This document shows, piece after piece, positions 25,589 through 34,081 of a stretch of DNA of 64,000 bases. This DNA comes from an uncultured Cyclobacteriaceae bacterium (GTDB lineage: Bacteria; Bacteroidota; Bacteroidia; Cytophagales; Cyclobacteriaceae). The notes beneath the pieces were generated by a model. It did not search any database. It was given only the letters and a program-made list of their open reading frames with translations, and was not told the origin of the DNA. Every line of letters starts with the position of its first letter. Positions within the stretch are counted from its first letter, which is position 1. The translations under genes and the position numbers were made by a program. The stretch spans positions 29,787 through 93,786 of the forward strand of contig CAJQKV010000001.1 of the NCBI GenBank assembly GCA_905479015.1, read 5' to 3'.

Positions 25589-28525
25589 ATGAAGAAGAAA
25601 ATTTTGCTTTTAAGCACTTCCTTGCTGTTCCTAATGCTGTCCGCATGGGCTCAAAGGTCAGTGACAGGTCAAGTGACTTCGAGTGATGACGGTTCGGCAA
25701 TTCCAGGGGTCAATGTGGTCCTCAAAGGAACGAGTTCCGGAACCATCACTGATTTTGACGGTAACTATCGATTAGAGGTACCTGAAGCAGGTGGAACGTT
25801 AGTTTTCACTTTTATTGGTCTACTTTCTCAAGAAGCGGTTATCGGTTCTCGGTCAATAATAGACGCCAGTATGGAATCTGATTTGGCAGAACTAGACGAG
25901 ATCGTCGTGACGGGTTATGGAACCCAAGAAAAGAAAGAGGTGACTAGCGCCGTGACCAGTGTTAAGGCTAAAGACTTTAACAAAGGTATGGTGAACGATC
26001 CCGTTCAGCTTATTCAGGGTAAAGTAGGTGGATTGACGGTGGCAAGACCAGGGGGTGATCCCAATGGGAACTACACCTTGAGATTAAGAGGAGTTTCTAC
26101 TTTTGGTGCCAATGCTTCCCCACTTATCGTAATTGATGGAGTGATCGGTGGATCTTTGAATACAGTAGATCCCAATGATATAGCTTCTATGGATGTTTTG
26201 AAAGATGGTTCTGCTGCCGCGATTTATGGATCGAGAGGATCTGCTGGGGTAATCATCATTACTACCAAAACGGGAGAATCCGGAAAAACGGCTATCAATT
26301 ATAACGGATCTGTTGCATTCGAGAGCGTTGCTAACAGCATTGAATTCATGGATGCTGATGAATATAAAGCCCTTCCGGGTGCTGTAGATTTGGGTGGAAA
26401 TACAGACTGGTTGGATGAAGTTACAGAAACGGGTGTTTCTCAAATTCACAATATATCTATGTCAGGAGGAGCTAAAAGTACAACCTACAGGGCTTCCATT
26501 AATGTAAGAGATGTGACCGGTGTTGGAATGAATTCTGGCTTTAATCAGCTTAATGCTAGATTAAATTTAACTCAAAAGGCGTTAAATGACCGTATGAAAA
26601 TCAATGTGAACATTTCTGCCACATCTAAAGACTCTGAATATGGATTTACAGAATCGTTCCGATATGCTATCGCAGCCAATCCAACGATGCCAGTATATGC
26701 TGATGCTTCTGGCGGAGGAATCACGGGGGGTGCGGCGACAGGTGGATATGCTGAACGAGATATTTTTGATTTTTACAATCCAGTTTCTATTTCTGATCAA
26801 AACATCAATCAGGGTACAGATTTGAGGCTATTGGGAAGTGCAAAAGTTGACTATGATTTTAGTGATTTGGTAGATGGTCTAAGTGCTGCTGTTTTTTATT
26901 CTGAACAGCGAACTACTGATGAGCGAGCACAATATTTCAAGAAATCAGCTTATTTTGTAAATGGGCGGAATGGAGTTGCCAGTCGTAATTGGGCAGGTAC
27001 AGAAAATAAACTGTTTGAATCTACTTTCAACTATAACAAAACTTTTGGTGGAACTGATTTGACTGTTTTAGCAGGATATTCATACCAAGAATTTTTCAAT
27101 GAAGGTTTTGGAATGGGAGGGTCTAACTTTCTTACAGATGCTTTTACATACAACAATATGGGTGCATCTCTTGATTTTCCAAACGGTCTTGGCAATGCTA
27201 ATAGTTATGCTAATTCCAATAAGTTGATTGCATTTTTTGGTCGAGTGAACTTAAATATTTCAGACAACTATTTTGTATCTGCTAGTGTTCGACAAGAAGG
27301 TTCGACAAGATTTGGAGAAGAAAATAAATGGGGACTCTTCCCAGCGGTCAGTGCAGGAGCCAACTTGAATAATATTCTTAGCTTGAGTGGTGTAGACCAA
27401 TTAAAGTTGAGAGCCAGTTTTGGAATCACAGGTGCGCAGCCAGGGGAAAGTTATCTATCTAAAAGACGATATGGACCTAGTGGTAGCTTCTTTTATGGAG
27501 GTTCTTTTGTACCAAGTTACGGACCACAAAGTAATCCTAATCCTGATTTGAAATGGGAAGAAAAAGCAGAAGTTGATGTGGGTCTTGATTTCTCTGTGAT
27601 GAACGGGAAGCTCTCTGGTAGCTTTGACTGGTATCAGCGGACGACCTCAGATTTACTTTTCTTGATTGACGTACCTGTTCCTCCAAATTTATATAACCAA
27701 ACTTGGAAAAACGTAGGTGAGATGACCAATTCAGGAATAGAAATTACCTTGAATTACCAAGTAGTTGATAATGGCTCTTTTTCTTACAACACAGGTATAA
27801 ACTTTGCAACCTTTAAAACCATTATAGATAAGCTAGAAGTTTCTCCATTGTATCAGGGTGCTATGGGGTCTCCAGGGCAAAGTGCTGTAAATTTGGCTCG
27901 TGTAGCTGTTGGTGAAGAGTTAGGTCAGCTTTGGTTGCCTGTTTATGATGGACCTGATGCGACTACTGGTGCACCTACGATGAAAGATTTAGACGGGGAT
28001 GGCACCTTTTGTGATTGTAATGATGACAAGCAGGTAGCAGGAAATGGATTACCTGATTTTACTATAGGGTGGAACAACAGCCTAACCTTTGGTAATTTTG
28101 ATTTAAATGTATTCTTTCGGGGAGCTTTCGGACATGATGTGCTTAATTCATTCAGAGGGTTCTATGAGAATTATAGTCCTACTGTAATCAGTAACTGGAA
28201 TGTAGTAAAAGGTACTGATTTAGATCCCAATTTAACAGATGCTGCAGTTAATGATACACATGTTGAGTCTGCAGATTTCTTAAAATTGGATAATGCAACC
28301 TTGGGTTATACCATGCCGGTTGGCAGTAACAATGCAGGGTTTAGAAGTTTGAGAATCTTCGTGGCTGTTCAAAATGCATTTGTGCTGACGGGTTACACAG
28401 GAATTGATCCTGAGGTAAGATATATAGATATTGAAGGGGACAATGCTTTGGCTCCAGGTATTGAAAGAAGAAATACCTATTTCACAACAAGAACTGTTTC
28501 GGCAGGGATCAATATTGGTTTTTAA
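25589..28525 (+). CDS. SusC/RagA-type TonB-dependent outer-membrane transporter (SusC1)
   Basis: A 978-residue outer-membrane active transporter for oligosaccharides or peptides. The signal peptide ends in SAWAQ. A carboxypeptidase-regulatory-like domain follows (~residues 23-100, VTGQVTSSDDGSAIPGVNVVLKGT). Next are the SusC TonB-box-like region DEIVVTGYGTQ and the plug (LRGVSTFGANASPLIVIDG, MDVLKDGSAAAIYGSRG). The 22-strand barrel runs to the aromatic C-terminus INIGF. A calcium-loop-like stretch DLDGDGTFCDCNDD near ~810 is unusual. susD1 follows after seven bases. Substrate is unknown. Confidence 0.95.
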   Translation: MKKKILLLSTSLLFLMLSAWAQRSVTGQVTSSDDGSAIPGVNVVLKGTSSGTITDFDGNYRLEVPEAGGTLVFTFIGLLSQEAVIGSRSIIDASMESDLAELDEIVVTGYGTQEKKEVTSAVTSVKAKDFNKGMVNDPVQLIQGKVGGLTVARPGGDPNGNYTLRLRGVSTFGANASPLIVIDGVIGGSLNTVDPNDIASMDVLKDGSAAAIYGSRGSAGVIIITTKTGESGKTAINYNGSVAFESVANSIEFMDADEYKALPGAVDLGGNTDWLDEVTETGVSQIHNISMSGGAKSTTYRASINVRDVTGVGMNSGFNQLNARLNLTQKALNDRMKINVNISATSKDSEYGFTESFRYAIAANPTMPVYADASGGGITGGAATGGYAERDIFDFYNPVSISDQNINQGTDLRLLGSAKVDYDFSDLVDGLSAAVFYSEQRTTDERAQYFKKSAYFVNGRNGVASRNWAGTENKLFESTFNYNKTFGGTDLTVLAGYSYQEFFNEGFGMGGSNFLTDAFTYNNMGASLDFPNGLGNANSYANSNKLIAFFGRVNLNISDNYFVSASVRQEGSTRFGEENKWGLFPAVSAGANLNNILSLSGVDQLKLRASFGITGAQPGESYLSKRRYGPSGSFFYGGSFVPSYGPQSNPNPDLKWEEKAEVDVGLDFSVMNGKLSGSFDWYQRTTSDLLFLIDVPVPPNLYNQTWKNVGEMTNSGIEITLNYQVVDNGSFSYNTGINFATFKTIIDKLEVSPLYQGAMGSPGQSAVNLARVAVGEELGQLWLPVYDGPDATTGAPTMKDLDGDGTFCDCNDDKQVAGNGLPDFTIGWNNSLTFGNFDLNVFFRGAFGHDVLNSFRGFYENYSPTVISNWNVVKGTDLDPNLTDAAVNDTHVESADFLKLDNATLGYTMPVGSNNAGFRSLRIFVAVQNAFVLTGYTGIDPEVRYIDIEGDNALAPGIERRNTYFTTRTVSAGINIGF

Positions 28526-28532
28526 TTGAAAC

Positions 28533-30164
28533 ATGAAAAGAAACATGAAAAATATATTAGACAAAAAGTTTTACGTAATGCTCTTAGGGTTGCTTTTCTT
28601 CGCCCCAGCATGTACAGATTTAGATGAAGAATTATTTAGCGATGTTACGGATGAAAATTTCTTCCAATCGGATGATGAATTTATTTCAGCATTAGGAGGT
28701 GCCTATTCCTCATTTTATGGCATAGGGAACCACTCAAATTTGTGGTCATCAAATGAAATTGCATCTGATGAAATGGTAATTGCCACAAAAGGAGGAGATT
28801 GGTATGATGGAGGAATTTTGCTCCAGTTACATCAGCATAATTGGACACCAGATAATAGTTTTTTCAATAATACTTGGGGATTCCTTTATTCGGGTATCAA
28901 TACTGCAAACCGACTGATTGCACAGTTTGAAAATATCGAATCAGACAACTCAACAGCCTATATCAATGAATTAAGGGCAGTAAGAGCCATATGGTATATG
29001 TGGGCGATGGATGCTTTTGGAAATGTTCCTTTGGTGACGGGATTTTCGGATGACGTACCTAAAAACGACTCAGATTTTCAAACAGGACGTACAAAAGTGT
29101 ATACTTTTGTGGAAACTGAATTAGTCGCTGTTATTGCTGATTTAGATGCTAGCGTTGGTGGTAATGCTTATGCTCGAGTAAATCAAGCAACAGCGTGGGC
29201 AGCGCTAGCTAAGTTGTATATAAATGCGGAGGTTTATTCAGGAGGAGCAACCACGGAATGGGCCAAAGCAATTAACGCAGTGGATCAGGTTGAGACTTTT
29301 GGATATTCATTAGAGGGTCTTTATTCGAGCAACTTTAAACAAGAGAATAGTGGTTCAACTGAGAACATATTCGTAGTACCTTATGATAAGGTATTTGCTC
29401 AGGGGTTTAACTGGCCGATGATGACGTTACATTATGCAAGTCAAAGTGTTTTTGAATTTACTGAACAGCCTTGGAATGGGTATGCTACTGTAGAGGAATT
29501 TTATAATTCTTACATCGATACGGTAAATAACCCAGGAACCACAGGTGCCGTTTGGAGTGGTCTTGCTACCCCTGATCCGTCGGATCTGACAAAACCTAAT
29601 GGTCGAGGAACCCTTGATTCAAGATTAAGTAATTTCTTGGTAGGGCCTCAGCTCCTCCCCGACAACACCCAAGTTGAGGATCCAGCAGCTGATGAGGATG
29701 ATCCTGATGGTGCCGGGCTTAATTTTACTCCTCAACACAACACAATCTATCCGAATGGATGGAGACAAGGTGGAGCCAGAATTGGTAAATACGCTTACGA
29801 GTCAGGTGGAACTAACAGTATGTCCAATGATTTTGTCATATACCGTTGGGGGGATATGAAGCTGATCAGAGCAGAGGCCAATCTCAGGTTGGGAAATGAT
29901 GCACTGGCACTAGCTGAGGTAAATGAGATTAGAGTGCGCGCTGAAGTTACACCGTTTGCTGCACTTACTCTTGATAATTTATTGGCAGAGCGAGGGCGTG
30001 AAATGTTTGCAGAATTGAGCAGAAGACAAGATTTGATTCGCTTTGGTAAGTTTAATGATGCATGGTGGGAGAAAGAAGTATCTACTTCAACCTACAATGT
30101 GTTCCCAATTCCACAACCACAACTAGATGTTAATTCTACTTTGGTTCAGAATCCGGGTTACTGA
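28533..30164 (+). CDS. RagB/SusD-family surface lipoprotein (SusD1)
   Basis: The ligand-capturing lid partner of SusC1. The 543-residue product has a lipoprotein signal peptide (LLGLLFFAPAC) followed by the acidic stretch TDLDEELF. The SusD N-terminal region contains FFQSDDEFISALGGAYSSF. TPR-like helices follow (INTANRLIAQFE, ELRAVRAIWYMWAMDAFGNVP). The family C-terminus reads LAERGREMFAELSRRQDLIRFGKF and ends with PIPQPQLDVN..L.QNPGY. An internal ATG at 28545 is an alternative start. A terminator closes the susC1-susD1 unit. Confidence 0.95.
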   Translation: MKRNMKNILDKKFYVMLLGLLFFAPACTDLDEELFSDVTDENFFQSDDEFISALGGAYSSFYGIGNHSNLWSSNEIASDEMVIATKGGDWYDGGILLQLHQHNWTPDNSFFNNTWGFLYSGINTANRLIAQFENIESDNSTAYINELRAVRAIWYMWAMDAFGNVPLVTGFSDDVPKNDSDFQTGRTKVYTFVETELVAVIADLDASVGGNAYARVNQATAWAALAKLYINAEVYSGGATTEWAKAINAVDQVETFGYSLEGLYSSNFKQENSGSTENIFVVPYDKVFAQGFNWPMMTLHYASQSVFEFTEQPWNGYATVEEFYNSYIDTVNNPGTTGAVWSGLATPDPSDLTKPNGRGTLDSRLSNFLVGPQLLPDNTQVEDPAADEDDPDGAGLNFTPQHNTIYPNGWRQGGARIGKYAYESGGTNSMSNDFVIYRWGDMKLIRAEANLRLGNDALALAEVNEIRVRAEVTPFAALTLDNLLAERGREMFAELSRRQDLIRFGKFNDAWWEKEVSTSTYNVFPIPQPQLDVNSTLVQNPGY

Positions 30165-30186
30165 TAGTTGACGTAAATTTTATACA

Positions 30187-30220
30187 AAAAGCAAGTGGGT
30201 TTCCACTTGCTTTTTTATTT
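30187..30220 (+). terminator. Rho-independent terminator after susD1
   Basis: A strong hairpin GCAAGTGG-GTTT-CCACTTGC (30191-30210) is followed by a T-rich tail. It separates the susC1-susD1 transcript from the FG2 operon. Confidence 0.9.
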
Positions 30221-30234
30221 TTTAGGTATTTTTG
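30207..30234 (+). promoter_or_regulatory. Promoter of the FG2-FG4 operon (TTG-N17-TATTTTTG)
   Basis: TTG at 30207-30209, inside the terminator stem, is followed 17 bases later by TATTTTTG at 30227-30234, ten bases before the FG2 ATG at 30244. It suggests the FG2 operon is transcribed independently of susCD1. Confidence 0.55.
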
Positions 30235-30243
30235 TTTAAAAAA

Positions 30244-33200
30244 ATGAGGTCCTTTACTGTCATATTATTGTCTTTGACATTGGCATGTACTCAAACCCAA
30301 GAACTGCGTTTTACGCGATTGACGGAGAATCAATCGGGCATTGATTTTAACAATAAATTGTCTTATACTGAGCAGCTCAATCCTTATACTTACAAGAACT
30401 TCTACAATGGTGGGGGAGTAGGTATAGGTGACATCAATAACGATGGACGCCCAGATATCTTCTTTTGTGGTAATCAGGTTTCAAACAAATTGTATCTCAA
30501 CAAAGGAGGGATGAAGTTTGAAGACATTACCGAACAGGCGGGCCTTATGAGTCAAAATGTTTGGAGTGCAGGGGTCAGCATGGTAGACATCAACGGAGAT
30601 GGACTTCTAGATATTTATGTTTGTAAATCAGGCCCCCCAGGAGGGGATAAGCGGCATAATGAGCTGTTCATCAATAACGGAGATATGACCTTTAAAGAGC
30701 AATCTGTTCAATATGGATTAGATAATGAGGGACTTTCCAGTCACGCTGCATTTTTCGATTTTGACAAGGATGGAGATTTGGATTGTTATTTATTGAACAA
30801 TTCAATTAAATCTGTCGGAGGATATGATATGATTAAAGATCAGCGGAATCTACCGGATTCCTTGGGAGGAAATAAGTTGTTACGGAATGATTCAGGTTAC
30901 TTCTCTGATGTTACGACTGAAGCGGGTATATATGCCAGTGATATAGGATTCGGTCTCGGAGTGACTATCGGGGACATTAATAGAGACCATTGGCCAGACA
31001 TTTATGTGTCTAATGACTTTTTTGAAAGAGATTACTTATACATCAATGATCAAAAAGGAGGGTTCACTGAATCAATAGAGCAATATATTCAAGAAATGTC
31101 CTTGGGTTCTATGGGAGCAGATTTTGCTGATATAAATAACGATGGCTTAAGTGAAATTTTTGTTACTGAGATGCTGCCCGAACAGCATGAAAGATTAGTT
31201 TCAAAAGCGATTTTTCAAAGTTGGGATAAGCATCAGCTTATGGTGGAAAATGGATATGCCAACCAATTTGGAAGAAATGTTCTCCAACTAAACAATGGCA
31301 ATAATACTTTTTCTGAAATCGGTAGATATGCAGGAGTAGAAGCAACTGATTGGAGTTGGGGCGCGCTGATTTTTGATATGGACAATGATGGATATAAAGA
31401 CATTTTTGTCGCCAATGGTATTTACAAGGACCTTTTGGATCTAGATTACGTCAATTTCATGTCTCAACCCGGTCAAATAAAAAACATCATTAAAAATAAA
31501 AAAGATGCCATCAAGAGCATGATTGATTTAATGCCCTCTGAGCCTTTGGCCAATTATGCATTTCATAATAGGGGAGAAAATACTTTTGAAAATAAGGCAG
31601 GAGCGTGGGGACTTACCGATCTCACTTTTTCAAGTGGTGCAGCTTATGGTGACTTAGATAATGATGGCGATTTAGATTTGGTAGTCAACAATGTAAACAT
31701 GCCTTCCTGGATTTATCAAAACAACACTCAAGAGCTGGACAATCTCCAAAACCATCTCACGATTCAACTCAAGGGAGTGGGCCAAAATTCACAAGCGATA
31801 GGTTCAAAAATCAAAGTATATGCGGGCGGACAGATTTTTTACCAGGAATTAAACCCCTTTCGAGGTTTTGAATCTACGGTGGATACCAAAATTTTATTTG
31901 GATTAGGGACCGACAAGCCAGATTCCCTCGAAATAATTTGGCCAGATGGGTATTCAACCCTTCTTTATGATGTTCCCGTCAACGAAAGGCTATCCTTCGA
32001 TCAAAAAGAAGAACAAAAGATGGCTGAGCGCAACGATACAAAAAGTACAATTTTCAAAGAGCAGACAGACCTATTGAGTTTTACGCACAAAGAACAGCCT
32101 TATGTTGATTTTGACAAAGATCGTTTGTTATTTCAAATGAATTCAAGTGAGGGACCGTGCCAATGTAAAGCAGATGTCAATCATGACGGTAGGGCTGACC
32201 TCTATGTAGGAGGGGCTTCAGGTCAATCAGGTGCCTTATTTATTCAAGATGAAGCGGGTTTTCAAAAAATAAATAAACCTTTTGATCAAGCGATATCTTC
32301 AGAGGACCTCTCTTGTGCTTTTTTTGATGCCAATGGAGATGGTCATTTGGATCTATACGTCGCTTCAGGGAGTAGTGAGTTTGATGTGTATGCACTGGGT
32401 TTATTGGATCATTTGTTCTTTGGAGATGGTCACGGAGCTTTTAAAGATAGCCATCAAAAATTACCAAATAAAGGCTTTGAATCTAGCAGCGTTGTTGTTC
32501 CTTATGATTTCGATCAAGATGGAGATATGGATTTATTTGTGGGGGGACGTCAAAGAGCAGGCTACTATGGAGTACCTACGAACTCACACCTTTTAGAGAA
32601 TGATGGTTCAGGTAAGTTTACCAATATGACCCAGAATAGGGCCCCTCTTTTTCTGAAATTGGGAATGGTCACCGATGCGCTTACTACAGATCTTGATCAA
32701 GATGGGGTAGAAGAATTAATTGTGGTGGGACATTGGATGGCACCCAAGGTTTTCAAATCCCATCAAAATCAATTGATTGATGCTACTGATCAATTTGAGC
32801 TTGGAGGATATGCAGGCTTATACAATACAATTGCCAAAGGGGATTTTAATGAAGATGGCTATGTTGATTTGATTTTTGGGAACCAAGGTACCAATTCGCG
32901 ATATCACGCCTCTACAGATTATCCTTTAGGTCTATTAGTAAATGATTTTGATCAAAATGGGTCTATTGATTTGATTGTTTCCATGTTTGATGATAAAATT
33001 GAATATCCGTTGGTACAGTTAAAAGAGCTAAGTATGCAATTGCCTTACATCAAGAAAGACTACCTAAAGTTTTCAGATTTTAAAACAGCTACCTTAAAAG
33101 ACATTTTTGGAGAAAAACTTGATAAAGGGGGTTATCATCTCAAGGTAAATGAATTAAGATCTTTCATGTGGATGAACCATCCAAAAGCTGATTATCACAT

Positions 33201-33528
33201 CGCTGAGTTACCTTATCAGTTCCAATTATTTCCAATTTATGATTTCCTTTTAGAAGATTTTAATACAGATGGGTATATAGATTTACTCGCAGCAGGTAAT
33301 TTTTTACGTGCCAAGCCAGAAATTGGTAGTAATATGGGGGGACATACGGCTTTGGGTATGGGGAATGGATCAGACTCATTTAAATTTGTGATGAATAGTA
33401 AAACTGGAATAAGTATTTCGGAAGAGGTGCGCAGTATTGAAAGTTTATATATTAAAGATAAACAAGCCCTCGTTTTTGGAATTAATAATGGGAGTAATAA
33501 AATTTTTGTAAAAAATGAAGTTAATTAA
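30244..33528 (+). CDS. FG-GAP/VCBS and ASPIC-UnbV repeat lipoprotein (FG2)
   Basis: A 1,094-residue lipoprotein with signal peptide MRSFTVILLSLTLAC. The ATG at 30244 is used because an upstream in-frame TTG at 30232 lies in the promoter box. Repeated calcium-binding blades (DINNDGRPD, DINGDGLLD, DFDKDGDLD, DLDNDGDLD, DANGDGHLD, DFDQDGDMD) form two propeller halves around an ASPIC/UnbV domain at ~500-580 (FRGFEST, LFGLG, IIWPDGY). It resembles FG3 most closely. Both carry a CxC motif here at Cys639/Cys641 and a third cysteine at 691, absent from FG1 and FG4. Function unknown; lipid-anchored at the cell envelope and probably surface exposed. Confidence 0.9.
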   Translation: MRSFTVILLSLTLACTQTQELRFTRLTENQSGIDFNNKLSYTEQLNPYTYKNFYNGGGVGIGDINNDGRPDIFFCGNQVSNKLYLNKGGMKFEDITEQAGLMSQNVWSAGVSMVDINGDGLLDIYVCKSGPPGGDKRHNELFINNGDMTFKEQSVQYGLDNEGLSSHAAFFDFDKDGDLDCYLLNNSIKSVGGYDMIKDQRNLPDSLGGNKLLRNDSGYFSDVTTEAGIYASDIGFGLGVTIGDINRDHWPDIYVSNDFFERDYLYINDQKGGFTESIEQYIQEMSLGSMGADFADINNDGLSEIFVTEMLPEQHERLVSKAIFQSWDKHQLMVENGYANQFGRNVLQLNNGNNTFSEIGRYAGVEATDWSWGALIFDMDNDGYKDIFVANGIYKDLLDLDYVNFMSQPGQIKNIIKNKKDAIKSMIDLMPSEPLANYAFHNRGENTFENKAGAWGLTDLTFSSGAAYGDLDNDGDLDLVVNNVNMPSWIYQNNTQELDNLQNHLTIQLKGVGQNSQAIGSKIKVYAGGQIFYQELNPFRGFESTVDTKILFGLGTDKPDSLEIIWPDGYSTLLYDVPVNERLSFDQKEEQKMAERNDTKSTIFKEQTDLLSFTHKEQPYVDFDKDRLLFQMNSSEGPCQCKADVNHDGRADLYVGGASGQSGALFIQDEAGFQKINKPFDQAISSEDLSCAFFDANGDGHLDLYVASGSSEFDVYALGLLDHLFFGDGHGAFKDSHQKLPNKGFESSSVVVPYDFDQDGDMDLFVGGRQRAGYYGVPTNSHLLENDGSGKFTNMTQNRAPLFLKLGMVTDALTTDLDQDGVEELIVVGHWMAPKVFKSHQNQLIDATDQFELGGYAGLYNTIAKGDFNEDGYVDLIFGNQGTNSRYHASTDYPLGLLVNDFDQNGSIDLIVSMFDDKIEYPLVQLKELSMQLPYIKKDYLKFSDFKTATLKDIFGEKLDKGGYHLKVNELRSFMWMNHPKADYHIAELPYQFQLFPIYDFLLEDFNTDGYIDLLAAGNFLRAKPEIGSNMGGHTALGMGNGSDSFKFVMNSKTGISISEEVRSIESLYIKDKQALVFGINNGSNKIFVKNEVN

Positions 33529-34081
33529 TTGTATTGTATTAACCATATTGATTGCCCTTTTAGGATGCAAGTCAGATACTGATTTAGTAGCTCTAGCACA
33601 ACGTGAATTGAAGAGTGGAGTCATCAATGATTCGTTGTTTCTCGGTCTGAGATTTGGTATGGAGCGAAAAGAATTTTTTGATCATTGTTGGAAGATTAAT
33701 CGGCAAGGAATTGTCACCCATGGTACGGAAAATATGTCTGTAATGTATGTGTTTGAGGACGGATCGAATAAAAAAATTGCATTTAATTTTTATCCAGAAT
33801 TTCAAAATAATAAGACCAACAAATATAAATGTTCATTTGGTTATTATGCTTGGGCACCTTGGAATAAAGATTTGCAGTCGGATGATCTTATTAAAGTATT
33901 ACCGACCATTCTTGAAAGATGGTATGGTGGAAATTCATTTATAAAAGTAAAAGGGTCAAAAGGAATACATTACTATAAAATTGATGGCAATCGTCAAATA
34001 GATCTACATATCAAAGATGATAGGTTAATAGTGGCATATTTCACTGACTTGACAAAGTATCCTTTAAATTTTGATATTTGA
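33515..34081 (+). CDS. Small hypothetical lipoprotein between FG2 and FG3
   Basis: A 188-residue protein I do not recognise. It has a lipoprotein signal (MKLINCIVLTILIALLGC). The mature domain begins near SLFLGLRFGMERKEFFDHC, a pattern that recalls small secreted Bacteroidota proteins with a GxxFGMxxxEv motif. Many lysines and aromatics follow (GYYAWAPWNKDL). It overlaps FG2 by 14 bases and its stop overlaps the FG3 start by one base, so it belongs to the FG operon. It is more A/T-rich than its neighbours. Confidence 0.8.
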   Translation: MKLINCIVLTILIALLGCKSDTDLVALAQRELKSGVINDSLFLGLRFGMERKEFFDHCWKINRQGIVTHGTENMSVMYVFEDGSNKKIAFNFYPEFQNNKTNKYKCSFGYYAWAPWNKDLQSDDLIKVLPTILERWYGGNSFIKVKGSKGIHYYKIDGNRQIDLHIKDDRLIVAYFTDLTKYPLNFDI

